Shown here piece by piece: positions 55,004 through 62,162 of a DNA stretch of 64,000 nucleotides (the first letter of the stretch is position 1; the number at the start of each line of letters is the position of its first letter). The DNA comes from Methylobacterium sp. Leaf104 (GTDB taxonomy: Bacteria > Pseudomonadota > Alphaproteobacteria > Rhizobiales > Beijerinckiaceae): assembly GCF_001422885.1 (NCBI RefSeq), contig NZ_LMMZ01000001.1, forward strand, positions 748,565-812,564, given 5' to 3'. Under the pieces are notes generated by a model that saw only the letters and a list, made by a program, of their open reading frames with translations, was not told the origin of the DNA and ran no database searches. A program made the translations under genes and the position numbers.

Positions 55004-55971
55004 CCGAGGGTGGCTCCAGCCGCGTCGTCGGCGGCTTCCGTCAGTCCCGCCAGCACCGTCTCATCGACGGTGGTTCGGGCCGCGAGGTAGTAGGTCTCCC
55101 AGCCCAACGGGTGGAAGGCGAGGCCGAAGCGCTCGGCGACCACGGGCGTTCCCATCCCGGCATCCGCCGTCCCGGTGGCGATCAGCGCCGCGACGGCCTG
55201 GTGGGTGAATTCCTCGGTCTGGGCGCCCCTGATGGCTCCCGTCTCGAGGCCGGCTTCTGCGCAGAGCCGCTCGAACCAGATGCGGGTGCCGGCCCCGCGC
55301 TGGCGGTTGACGAAGCGCAGGCCGAGGCGGGCGATGTCCCGGACGCCCGTCACGCCGTGCGGGTTGCCCTGCGGCAGCATCAGCCCCTGCTGGCGCCGGA
55401 ACAGCGGCCTCACGGTCAGATCCGGGTCGCGGAAGAGGGCATCGAACGGCGGCGGTACTGGGCCTTCCGAACCGTAGTGGAAGCCGGCGGCCTCCGTCGT
55501 CCCGGCGCGGAGATGCGCGAGCGCATCGAGGCTCCCGGCGACCGCGAGTTCGATGCTGGGATTCGCGTCGATGATGCGGAGGAGCAGCGGATCGTGGCTC
55601 GCCGCGAGTCGCAACGGCGCCGGCGACCGGACGTCCAGGCCCCGCAGCGCTTCGGCCGTTCGCGCCGCTTCGGCGGCAAGGACGGGGCCGAGCCGGTCGT
55701 ACATCTCCGCCAGGGTGGCGTGCAGGGCGCGGCCGTAGGGAGTGAGCACGGTGCCGTGCCCCTTGGTCTTGACCGCCACCGGCTGTCCCAGTGCCGTCTC
55801 CAGGGCGGTGACCCGACTCCAGGTCGAGCGATAGGAAATCCCCAGTCGTCGCGCGGCGGCGAGCAGGGAGTTCGAGCGGGCCAGGGCGTCGAGCAGGGCG
55901 AAGGTGGCTCGCAGAGCGAGGCCGTTCCAGTCGCCGTCGGCTTGCAGCGCCAGGGGCATCGACGCGCGCAT
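54979..55971 (-). CDS. ModE-like regulator with PBP-type sensing domain (probable TupR/molybdate-tungstate regulator)
   Basis: 330 residues from the ATG at 55971, preceded nine bases upstream by AGGAAAG. The N-terminal winged HTH is LALRATFALLDALARSNSLL...LGISYRSTWSRVTALE. The C-terminal PBP-like domain includes PLRLAASHDPLLLRIIDANP and VNRQRGAGTRIWFERL. It is divergent from tupBCA, so it most likely senses tungstate or molybdate and represses the transporter. Its sensor domain is of the same type as the C-terminal half of the MoeA-PBP fusion. Confidence 0.88.
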   Translation of the reverse strand: MRASMPLALQADGDWNGLALRATFALLDALARSNSLLAAARRLGISYRSTWSRVTALETALGQPVAVKTKGHGTVLTPYGRALHATLAEMYDRLGPVLAAEAARTAEALRGLDVRSPAPLRLAASHDPLLLRIIDANPSIELAVAGSLDALAHLRAGTTEAAGFHYGSEGPVPPPFDALFRDPDLTVRPLFRRQQGLMLPQGNPHGVTGVRDIARLGLRFVNRQRGAGTRIWFERLCAEAGLETGAIRGAQTEEFTHQAVAALIATGTADAGMGTPVVAERFGLAFHPLGWETYYLAARTTVDETVLAGLTEAADDAAGATLGYQSTACG

Positions 55972-56044
55972 CGGCAAGTACTTTCCTATTGATCTTTCTG
56001 GTGACCCCGTATCATCCCGCAAGGGTTCGCACAGCCCGGTTCCG

Positions 56045-56740
56045 ATGTTTCAGACCTTCCAGGAAACGATCTCGCGTCTGGCGACCCTCGACCGCGACGT
56101 CCTCGCGATCGCGTGGCTTTCCCTGCGCGTCAGCCTCACGGCGGTTGGGTTGGGGCTCTGCATCGGGATTCCGGTCGGCGCGTTCCTGGCGGTGGCCGAC
56201 TTTCCGGGCCGGCCGGTGTTGGTCGGTCTCCTCAACGCCTTCATGGGCCTGCCTCCGGTCATCGTCGGGCTCGTGCTCTACCTCGTGCTGTCGCGCTCCG
56301 GTCCACTCGGCTCCCTCGGATTGCTGTTCACCCCGGGCGCCATGGTGGCGGCTCAGGTCGTGCTGGCGACGCCCCTCGTCGCGGCCCTCACGCGGCAGGT
56401 GGTGGCGGATTCCGAGGCGCATCTCGGCGAGCAGCTGCGCTCGCTCGGGCTCTCGGCGCCGCGCCGAGCGCTGGCGCTCATTCACGACACCCGCTTCTCG
56501 CTGGTGACGACGGCGCTCGCCGCCTTCGGACGGGCGATCTCGGAGATCGGTGCCGTCCTCGTCGTCGGCGGCAACATCGACGGGCACACCCGCACGATGA
56601 CGACGGCGATTTCCCTGGAGACCCAGAAGGGGGACCTCAGCCTCGCGCTCGCATTGGGTCTGGTGCTGATCGTCCTCGTGATCCTGGTCAACGCGGTGGC
56701 GGCGCTCCTGCGTTCGCACGCCGCGCGTGCCTACGGCTGA
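56045..56740 (+). CDS. tupB: Tungstate ABC transporter permease TupB
   Basis: 231 residues with five or six transmembrane helices. The TupB/ModB-like permease text SLRVSLTAVGLGLCIGIPVG and the EAA-type loop DSEAHLGEQLRSLGLSAPRR are visible. ISEIGAVLVVGGNIDGHTRT is characteristic of the tungstate-type permease. Start ATG 56045; it is divergent from the regulator with a gap of only 73 bases, in which the operator should lie. Followed by tupC after 4 bases. Confidence 0.92.
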   Translation: MFQTFQETISRLATLDRDVLAIAWLSLRVSLTAVGLGLCIGIPVGAFLAVADFPGRPVLVGLLNAFMGLPPVIVGLVLYLVLSRSGPLGSLGLLFTPGAMVAAQVVLATPLVAALTRQVVADSEAHLGEQLRSLGLSAPRRALALIHDTRFSLVTTALAAFGRAISEIGAVLVVGGNIDGHTRTMTTAISLETQKGDLSLALALGLVLIVLVILVNAVAALLRSHAARAYG

Positions 56741-56744
56741 CCGG

Positions 56745-57461
56745 ATGCCTGCGATCGAACTCAGCGACCTCGCGCTCGCCCGCAACGGCACCACCATCCT
56801 CGATGGACTCAGCGCGCACATCTCCGCGGCCGGCATCACCGCACTGATCGGCCCGAACGGCGCTGGCAAGAGCGCGACCCTGCGGGTCATCGATGGCCTG
56901 CTCAGGCCCGATGCCGGGTCCGTGCGGATCGTCGGCGACGGTCCCATGCGCCGCGCCTTCGTCTTTCAGCGACCGGCCCTGCTGCGCGCGAGCGCCCTCG
57001 CCAACGTCGCGATCGCGCTGGAACCCCTCGGCCTGCTGCGCTCCGAGCGAACGGGCCGCGCCCGTGCGGCCCTGGCCCGCGTCGGCCTCGGCGATCGTGC
57101 GGAAGCGCCAGCGACGCGCCTCTCCGGCGGTGAACAGCAGCGCCTGGCCCTGGCGCGCGCCTGGGCGGTCGAGCCCGATCTCCTGCTGGCCGACGAGCCC
57201 ACGGCGAATCTCGATCCCGGCGCCACCGAACTGGTCGAGGGCCTGATCCTCGACATCGCGCGCCGGGGTACCAAGGTCGTACTCGTCTCCCACAATCTCG
57301 GTCAGGTCACGCGGCTCGCCGCCGAGGCCGTCGTGCTCGCGCGCGGACGCGCCGTCGAGCAGGGTCCGACCAGAGCCCTCCTCACCTCGCCCCAGGCTCC
57401 CGAGACGCGGGCCTACATCACCGGAGAACTCCCTTGGACATCTTTCGCCGCGGCCTCCTGA
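56745..57461 (+). CDS. tupC: Tungstate ABC transporter ATP-binding protein TupC
   Basis: 238 residues from ATG at 56745. Walker A LIGPNGAGKSATLRV (about residues 35-49), ABC signature RLSGGEQQRLALARAWA and Walker B LLLADEPTANLD are all present. The upstream ATG (56727) would overlap tupB and is less likely. It overlaps the tupA start by 28 bases. Confidence 0.93.
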   Translation: MPAIELSDLALARNGTTILDGLSAHISAAGITALIGPNGAGKSATLRVIDGLLRPDAGSVRIVGDGPMRRAFVFQRPALLRASALANVAIALEPLGLLRSERTGRARAALARVGLGDRAEAPATRLSGGEQQRLALARAWAVEPDLLLADEPTANLDPGATELVEGLILDIARRGTKVVLVSHNLGQVTRLAAEAVVLARGRAVEQGPTRALLTSPQAPETRAYITGELPWTSFAAAS

Positions 57462-58258
57462 CCTTCGGCCTGCTCTTCGCCCTCGGCGCCGCTTCCGCCG
57501 TCCAGGCCGACCCGGCCTCGATCGTCGTCGCTTCCACCACGTCGACCGAGCAATCCGGCCTGTTCAAGCACCTGCTGCCGCTGTTCGAAGCGAAGTCGGG
57601 TATCACCGTGAAGGTCGTAGCACTCGGTACCGGTCAGGCCCTCGATGCGGCCCGGCGGGGTGATGCCGACGTGGTGCTGGTCCATGACCGCGCGGCCGAG
57701 GAGAAGTTCCTCGCCGAGGGCTTCGCCACCAAGCGGTGGGACGTGATGTACAACGACTTCGTCCTCATCGGCCCGAAAACCGACCCGGCCGGCGTACGCG
57801 GCGGCGACGTGGTCGCGGCCTTCGGCAAGCTCGCCACCGCTCGGGTTCCCTTCGTTTCGCGCGGTGACCGCTCCGGCACCCATAGCGCAGAGTTGCGGAC
57901 CTGGAAGGAGGCGGGCGTCGATCTGGGCGCGGTCAAGGGTGATTGGTACCGGGACATCGGCCAGGGAATGGGACCGGCCCTCAACACGGCCTCTGCCCTG
58001 GGAGCCTACCTCCTGGCCGATCGCGGAACCTGGCTCTCGTTCAAGAACCGCGGCGATCTCACCATCCTCGTCGAGGGCGACAAGCGCCTTTTCAATCCCT
58101 ACGGCGTGATGCTGGTGAACCCGGCCAAGTACCCGAGCGTGAAGGCCAAGGAGGGCCAAGCCTTCATCGATTGGCTGGTCTCCCGGGATGGCCAGGCAGC
58201 CATCGCGAGCTACAAGATCGAGGGCAAGCAACTCTTTTTCCCGAGCGCTGGCCAGTAG
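57434..58258 (+). CDS. tupA: Tungstate-binding periplasmic protein TupA
   Basis: 274 residues from a TTG at 57434. The signal peptide is RRGLLTFGLLFALGAASAVQ, then A. The TupA hallmark VVASTTSTEQSGLFKHLLPL directly follows, and RGDRSGTHSAELRTWKEAG forms the oxyanion pocket. The text separates TupA from ModA. It delivers tungstate with very high affinity to TupBC, suggesting a W-dependent formate dehydrogenase in this organism. The TTG lies within the tupC 3' end. Confidence 0.93.
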   Translation: MDIFRRGLLTFGLLFALGAASAVQADPASIVVASTTSTEQSGLFKHLLPLFEAKSGITVKVVALGTGQALDAARRGDADVVLVHDRAAEEKFLAEGFATKRWDVMYNDFVLIGPKTDPAGVRGGDVVAAFGKLATARVPFVSRGDRSGTHSAELRTWKEAGVDLGAVKGDWYRDIGQGMGPALNTASALGAYLLADRGTWLSFKNRGDLTILVEGDKRLFNPYGVMLVNPAKYPSVKAKEGQAFIDWLVSRDGQAAIASYKIEGKQLFFPSAGQ

Positions 58259-58266
58259 GCGATCAC

Positions 58267-58315
58267 CCATCGAACCGACGGCCGCGCGGATGCCAGATCG
58301 CTCCGCCGTCGATGG
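58267..58315. terminator. Imperfect hairpin between tupA and a convergent gene
   Basis: CCATCGA plus CGACGGC (58267-58282) can pair with GCCGTCGATGG (58305-58315), with a five-base interruption. No T-tract. It sits in the 60-base convergent gap and could serve both strands. Confidence 0.3.
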
Positions 58316-58318
58316 CAC

Positions 58319-58558
58319 TCAGCGGATGTTGCCCGATTGGCGCCGACGCGCGACGTACCAGATGGCGAGGGCAACCACCGCGATCACGAGGCTGAGCCAG
58401 ACCCAGTTGAAATCCGTGGCCGCCGCATTCGCGGCCGAGGAGTTCGAGCCGGCCGGCCCGCGTTCCGGGATCGGGGGCGCCGGGTTCGTCGCTTGTGCGA
58501 GGGCCGTGCCGAGGGTCGCCATCCAGAGGAAGGCACTTGGTGTCAGGGTGCGGTTCAT
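58319..58558 (-). CDS. Small membrane protein with signal peptide
   Basis: 79 residues: a signal-like N-terminus (LTPSAFLWMATLGTALAQ), a Pro/Ala/Ser linker and a C-terminal transmembrane helix (FNWVWLSLVIAVVALAIWYV) ending ARRRQSGNIR. The layout is like other small inner-membrane proteins of unknown role. It follows the PRC-barrel gene by 20 bases on the same strand, so they are likely co-transcribed. Confidence 0.65.
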   Translation of the reverse strand: MNRTLTPSAFLWMATLGTALAQATNPAPPIPERGPAGSNSSAANAAATDFNWVWLSLVIAVVALAIWYVARRRQSGNIR

Positions 58559-58578
58559 CGGTGAGGCCTCCCTCCGTG

Positions 58579-59226
58579 CTACTGCTCGGCCTTGCGGGCC
58601 GCGCCGTACTGGAAGGCCGGCGCGGCGTTGATCTGGGCTTTGGTCAGGCGGATCTCCGCCTCCAACGGCACGCCGCCGGCCAGGGCCGTGGCGCGACCGG
58701 CCGCCGGCTTCTTGGTTTCATCGATGGTGCCGGTGGCGGACGTGACGCGATCGGTATGCTTGTCCTGCACGGCGCCGAGCACGTCGCGCGTGGTGTCGGC
58801 ACCGGGCATGGTCTCGGGCTTGACCTCGGCGGCGGCCTGCGGGCCTGGTTTCGTCTCGGGCGTCGCCACCGAGGTCGGACCGCCCGTGAGCGGGACATCC
58901 TTCATGTTCCAGGCGACGGCGTCGTAGGGAACGGCCACCAGCTTCTCGCCGATGCCGAGGAAGCCGCCGACTCCGATCACCACCGCCTGAACCTTGCCGT
59001 CGTCGCCGATCAGCACGTCCTCGATCGAGCCGACCCGTACGTGATCCATGCCGACCACCGGCAGGCCGATGATCTTCGAGCCGCGCATCGCTCCGGGACG
59101 TGCCTGCAGGAAGCCCGCCCCGGGCTGTTCCGCGGCCGGCTGCGCGTACGCACGGCCTCCGGACAGGGTCGGGGCCGCAAGGACGGACAAGGCGAGGAGC
59201 AGGGCGCTCCGGTGGTGGGGTGGCAT
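58579..59226 (-). CDS. Exported PRC-barrel domain protein
   Basis: 215 residues from ATG at 59226. Signal peptide SALLLALSVLAAPTLSGGRA, then YAQ. A PRC-barrel follows at about residues 48-115 (GSKIIGLPVVGMDHVRVGSI, EDVLIGDDGKVQAVVIGVGG). The C-terminal third is low-complexity with LTKAQINAAPAFQYG. PRC-barrel proteins are often linked to stress or envelope functions; none can be assigned here. The 152-base gap to jetA (59227-59378) shows no gene. Confidence 0.8.
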   Translation of the reverse strand: MPPHHRSALLLALSVLAAPTLSGGRAYAQPAAEQPGAGFLQARPGAMRGSKIIGLPVVGMDHVRVGSIEDVLIGDDGKVQAVVIGVGGFLGIGEKLVAVPYDAVAWNMKDVPLTGGPTSVATPETKPGPQAAAEVKPETMPGADTTRDVLGAVQDKHTDRVTSATGTIDETKKPAAGRATALAGGVPLEAEIRLTKAQINAAPAFQYGAARKAEQ

Positions 59227-59378
59227 CGCAGGCTCCACGAAAACGGACGGCTTCGCGGGACGCGAACGACCATTGATCAACGCGGCGACGGCGGCCCGAG
59301 TTCAAGGAGACGCACGCGTCTTTCCGCCAGCGATTTGACTCTCCGCGCCGGTCGAGGCTCATCTCTGCCGGGCCTATC

Positions 59379-60767
59379 ATGCTGTTCACGCATCTTTCCG
59401 ACGACCTCTTCAAGCCGCTCGCCTCGCCGAGCCGGGCCTTCAACGCAGCTCTGCTGCTACACCTGCACGGTCGCGTCTTCGGGGATACCGCCGAGCCCCT
59501 GCGCAAAAGCGAACTCCTGACCGCGATCGGCGACTTCACCGCGGATTTTGTCGACCGGGAGGTCGACGACGAGGGCGCGGCGCCGCTCGAGCCCGGCGAG
59601 CGGCGCTCGGTGGTCTATCGCCGCCTTCTCGACGCCGGCTGGCTGGTCGAGCGGCGCGAGCGCTACGTCCCGGTCGTCGAATTCGACCCCGAAGCGCGGA
59701 TGGTGATCGAGGAACTGGCGCGCCTCGACAGGGGTGAGCGGCGCTCTTACGGCGGTGCCGTGCTCGACGTGCTGGGCAGCCTCGAAAGCGCCATTGCCAA
59801 TCCGACCGAACGTTCCGAGGCGCTGGTCAACGCCGCCAAGTCGGCGCGGACCTTCCTGAGCCACCTGCGCAGTCTCGCCGGGTCGATGCGCAAGAGCGAG
59901 GAGCGCATCCTGTGCGAGGCGGACCAGGGGGTCGCCCTACGCCTGTACTTCGAGGAGTTCGTGGCCCGGCACCTCGTCAGCGATTACCGGACGCTGCACA
60001 CCCGCTTCAATCCGTTTCGCTTCCGGTCCGGCATCGTGCGCGAGGCTGGCCGGGCCCTGCGCGATCCCCTGACCTTGCGGGCGCTCACCGATGCGGGCCT
60101 GCGCGAGGGGCGAGCGCCCGACCGAGAGAGCGCCGAGCGGGCCGTCCGGGGCGACCTTGCCGAGATCCTGGCGATCTTCGAGGGGCTCGACCGTCACATC
60201 GACGCCGTCGCCGACATCGTCGCCCGGCTCGAGCGCCGGATCGCCGCCACCTTGCGCTATCTCGATCACCGCGATTCCGACCGGATCGAGAGAACCGCCG
60301 CGGCCCTGCGCGCGGTAGCCGGCGCCGACGATGACCTCGACGGGATTCCCGACCCGCAGGTCTCACTCTTCCGGCCGCCGATCGGGGAGCCGCATTGCTA
60401 CGCCCCGCGCCTGCGAAGGGCGGCGATCGAATCCGAGCCCCTGCCGGAGATCGCCCTCGACCCGGTTGTGGAAGCCTTCATCGCTGCCAAGGATGCCTTC
60501 CGCGAGCGTGTCGCCGTGACTCCGGAGCGCATCGTCACCTTCATCGAGACCCACCTCGGGCGTGAGCGTGCCATTCGCGGATCGCAGATCCACATCGCCG
60601 ACGTCGACGACTTCGTCGTCTTCCAGCGTCTGCGCGAGATCGACGTCCTGTTCGATGGGACCTTGCGTGCCCGTTATCGGCTCTCCCGTGTGGAGGGACG
60701 GGTCTCGAACGGCTGGCTCGACTGCCCGGATTTCCTGCTTGAAAGGGCGCCCGCGCTCCGGCGGTGA
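59379..60767 (+). CDS. jetA: Wadjet-like JetA (kleisin-type, MukF-like) subunit
   Basis: 462 residues, soluble, mostly helical. The N-terminus (MLFTHLSDDLFKPLASPSRA, then FNAALLLHLHGRVFG) and the winged-helix-like EPGERRSVVYRRLLDAGWLV match the JetA/MksF group. RYRLSRVEGRVSNGWLDCPD lies near the C-terminus. In Wadjet systems JetABC form an SMC-like loop-extruding complex and JetD cuts plasmid DNA. It heads the cluster jetA - small ORF - jetB - jetC. Confidence 0.85.
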   Translation: MLFTHLSDDLFKPLASPSRAFNAALLLHLHGRVFGDTAEPLRKSELLTAIGDFTADFVDREVDDEGAAPLEPGERRSVVYRRLLDAGWLVERRERYVPVVEFDPEARMVIEELARLDRGERRSYGGAVLDVLGSLESAIANPTERSEALVNAAKSARTFLSHLRSLAGSMRKSEERILCEADQGVALRLYFEEFVARHLVSDYRTLHTRFNPFRFRSGIVREAGRALRDPLTLRALTDAGLREGRAPDRESAERAVRGDLAEILAIFEGLDRHIDAVADIVARLERRIAATLRYLDHRDSDRIERTAAALRAVAGADDDLDGIPDPQVSLFRPPIGEPHCYAPRLRRAAIESEPLPEIALDPVVEAFIAAKDAFRERVAVTPERIVTFIETHLGRERAIRGSQIHIADVDDFVVFQRLREIDVLFDGTLRARYRLSRVEGRVSNGWLDCPDFLLERAPALRR

Positions 60768-60955
60768 TCGCGTCTTGCACCGTTACGTTCGGGGGGCACT
60801 CGACTCCGATTTTCTTTGCTTTCGTTCAAGTGTCGACGACTCGATGTGTTTTAATCCTGGCCCTTGGCAAAATTCCGGGACGGGTTCATGCTTCACGGGA
60901 TTTCGCGCGCAAGATGCGAAACCGGAGAGACGAAAGTCTGCGGGAGCGTTCGCCC
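60768..60955 (+). other. AT-richer gap between jetA and the 89-aa ORF
   Basis: 188 bases without a convincing gene. Its base composition is lower in GC than its surroundings (for example TTTTCTTTGCTTTCGTTC), so it may hold a promoter or leader for the downstream ORF. The frame of that ORF stays open to a GTG overlapping the jetA stop (60764), but the encoded text is not protein-like. Confidence 0.35.
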
Positions 60956-61225
60956 ATGACCACCGCCAAATGCCTCATCAAATCGGCCTGGATTGCCGCT
61001 GAAGTCGGTCGGGAGCGCTGCGAGCGGGTTCTCGTGGTCGAGACCTACATCGCGGTGAGTCCGCTGGAGCCGAACTACGATTCAGCCCGGTACGAGACCA
61101 TCGTGGCCGAGGTGCAACGCGTCCTCGCGGCCAATCCCTCCCTGGACCGCGCCTCGATCCTCAGCATGCATCGCGACACAGCCTGTCTCTCGCTGTTCCG
61201 GGCGACACCGGCCGTCGCTGCCTGA
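60956..61225 (+). CDS. Unknown 89-aa protein between jetA and jetB
   Basis: 89 residues from the ATG at 60956, with GGGAGC eight bases upstream. Soluble: MTTAKCLIKSAWIAAEVGRE, then RVLVVETYIAVSPLEPNYDS. It carries two cysteines before the C-terminal part (KCL, ERCERV) and one in TACLSLF. No signal peptide or membrane segment. I do not recognise a family. It may be a bystander or an accessory or regulator of the Wadjet-like system. Confidence 0.6.
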   Translation: MTTAKCLIKSAWIAAEVGRERCERVLVVETYIAVSPLEPNYDSARYETIVAEVQRVLAANPSLDRASILSMHRDTACLSLFRATPAVAA

Positions 61226-61325
61226 GCGGCGCACGCGGACGCGCGTCCCGCCCTTGGCGCGACGCGCGGGGAGGGGCTAGAGACACCGACCGGCGCGGGC
61301 GCCTTCCGCGTCCGCGGAGTCCGTC

Positions 61326-61961
61326 ATGCTCGAAGCCTTTCGCGCCATTCTCGACGGCGAGGAGCCGCCCCCGCCCGGCGCGCGTGCACCTTCGGAAGAA
61401 GAACTCACGCGCGCCCTTCAGGTGATGCTGAAGAGCCAGTGCATCTATGGCGGAACGCCGGGCATCGGGCGTTCCTACGAGTTGGCCCGACACTACGCAC
61501 CCTTCTTCCAGGCCTATTTCGCGTGCCTCGGCTACGGCTTCGAAGTAATGCACCGCGACCAGATGGTGTGCCTGCGGGTCCCACCCGAAGGCGTCCGCCA
61601 CGATGCCCAGGCGGAGCGCCTCCGCAAGGACGAGACGCTGGTGCTGCTCGCCCTCCGCCTCGCTTACGAGGAGGGCCTGCGCGCCCATCGGGTCACAACC
61701 GACGGCGTCGTCGAATGCACCACGGACGACATCGTCGAGTCGATCCGTACCGCAACGCGCAGCGATCCGCCGGAGGAGGCGCGCCTCACCGAGATCCTGC
61801 GCCTGTTCTCCCGCAAGGGCGGCCTGCGCCTGGGTGAACGCGACAAGGTCGAGAAGATCACGCCCCTGATGGTGCTGCCGGGGATCGCGGTGTTGTCGCC
61901 GGATGCCTGGATGGATCAGGTCCGGGCCTGGGGCGCCGCGCGCGGCGACGCCGAGGCCTGA
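61326..61961 (+). CDS. jetB: Wadjet-like JetB (MukE-like, DUF4194-type) subunit
   Basis: 211 residues, soluble. It is the KITE-like partner of the kleisin: EEELTRALQVMLKSQCIYGG, YGFEVMHRDQMVCLRVPPEG, KDETLVLLALRLAYEEGLRA, and a second winged-helix-like half ending VLPGIAVLSPDAWMDQVRAW. I assign it to the JetB/DUF4194 family by pattern. It lies 100 bases after the small ORF and 201 bases before jetC; that second gap shows no other gene. Confidence 0.82.
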   Translation: MLEAFRAILDGEEPPPPGARAPSEEELTRALQVMLKSQCIYGGTPGIGRSYELARHYAPFFQAYFACLGYGFEVMHRDQMVCLRVPPEGVRHDAQAERLRKDETLVLLALRLAYEEGLRAHRVTTDGVVECTTDDIVESIRTATRSDPPEEARLTEILRLFSRKGGLRLGERDKVEKITPLMVLPGIAVLSPDAWMDQVRAWGAARGDAEA

Positions 61962-62162
61962 CGGATCAGGCCCCTTCCGGGGCGGACGTACCGGGGAAAG
62001 CGGGTGCCGTCGCCAGCACCGGTCCGTGGCCGCCGGACTGCGCCACCCCACGGGGACTCGGGTGATACGTCCCCAGGCCGGGTCGGGCCGCGGCTTGCAT
62101 CGGCGGCGCACAGCGTCCATTCCGAGGCGATCACATTCGCTTCGGGACTTCCAGCACCGGCC

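Noticed and set aside
60764..60955. N-terminal extension of the 89-aa ORF starting at a GTG overlapping the jetA stop
   Set aside because: The extra text is irregular and the internal ATG has its own ribosome site and a better protein-like start.
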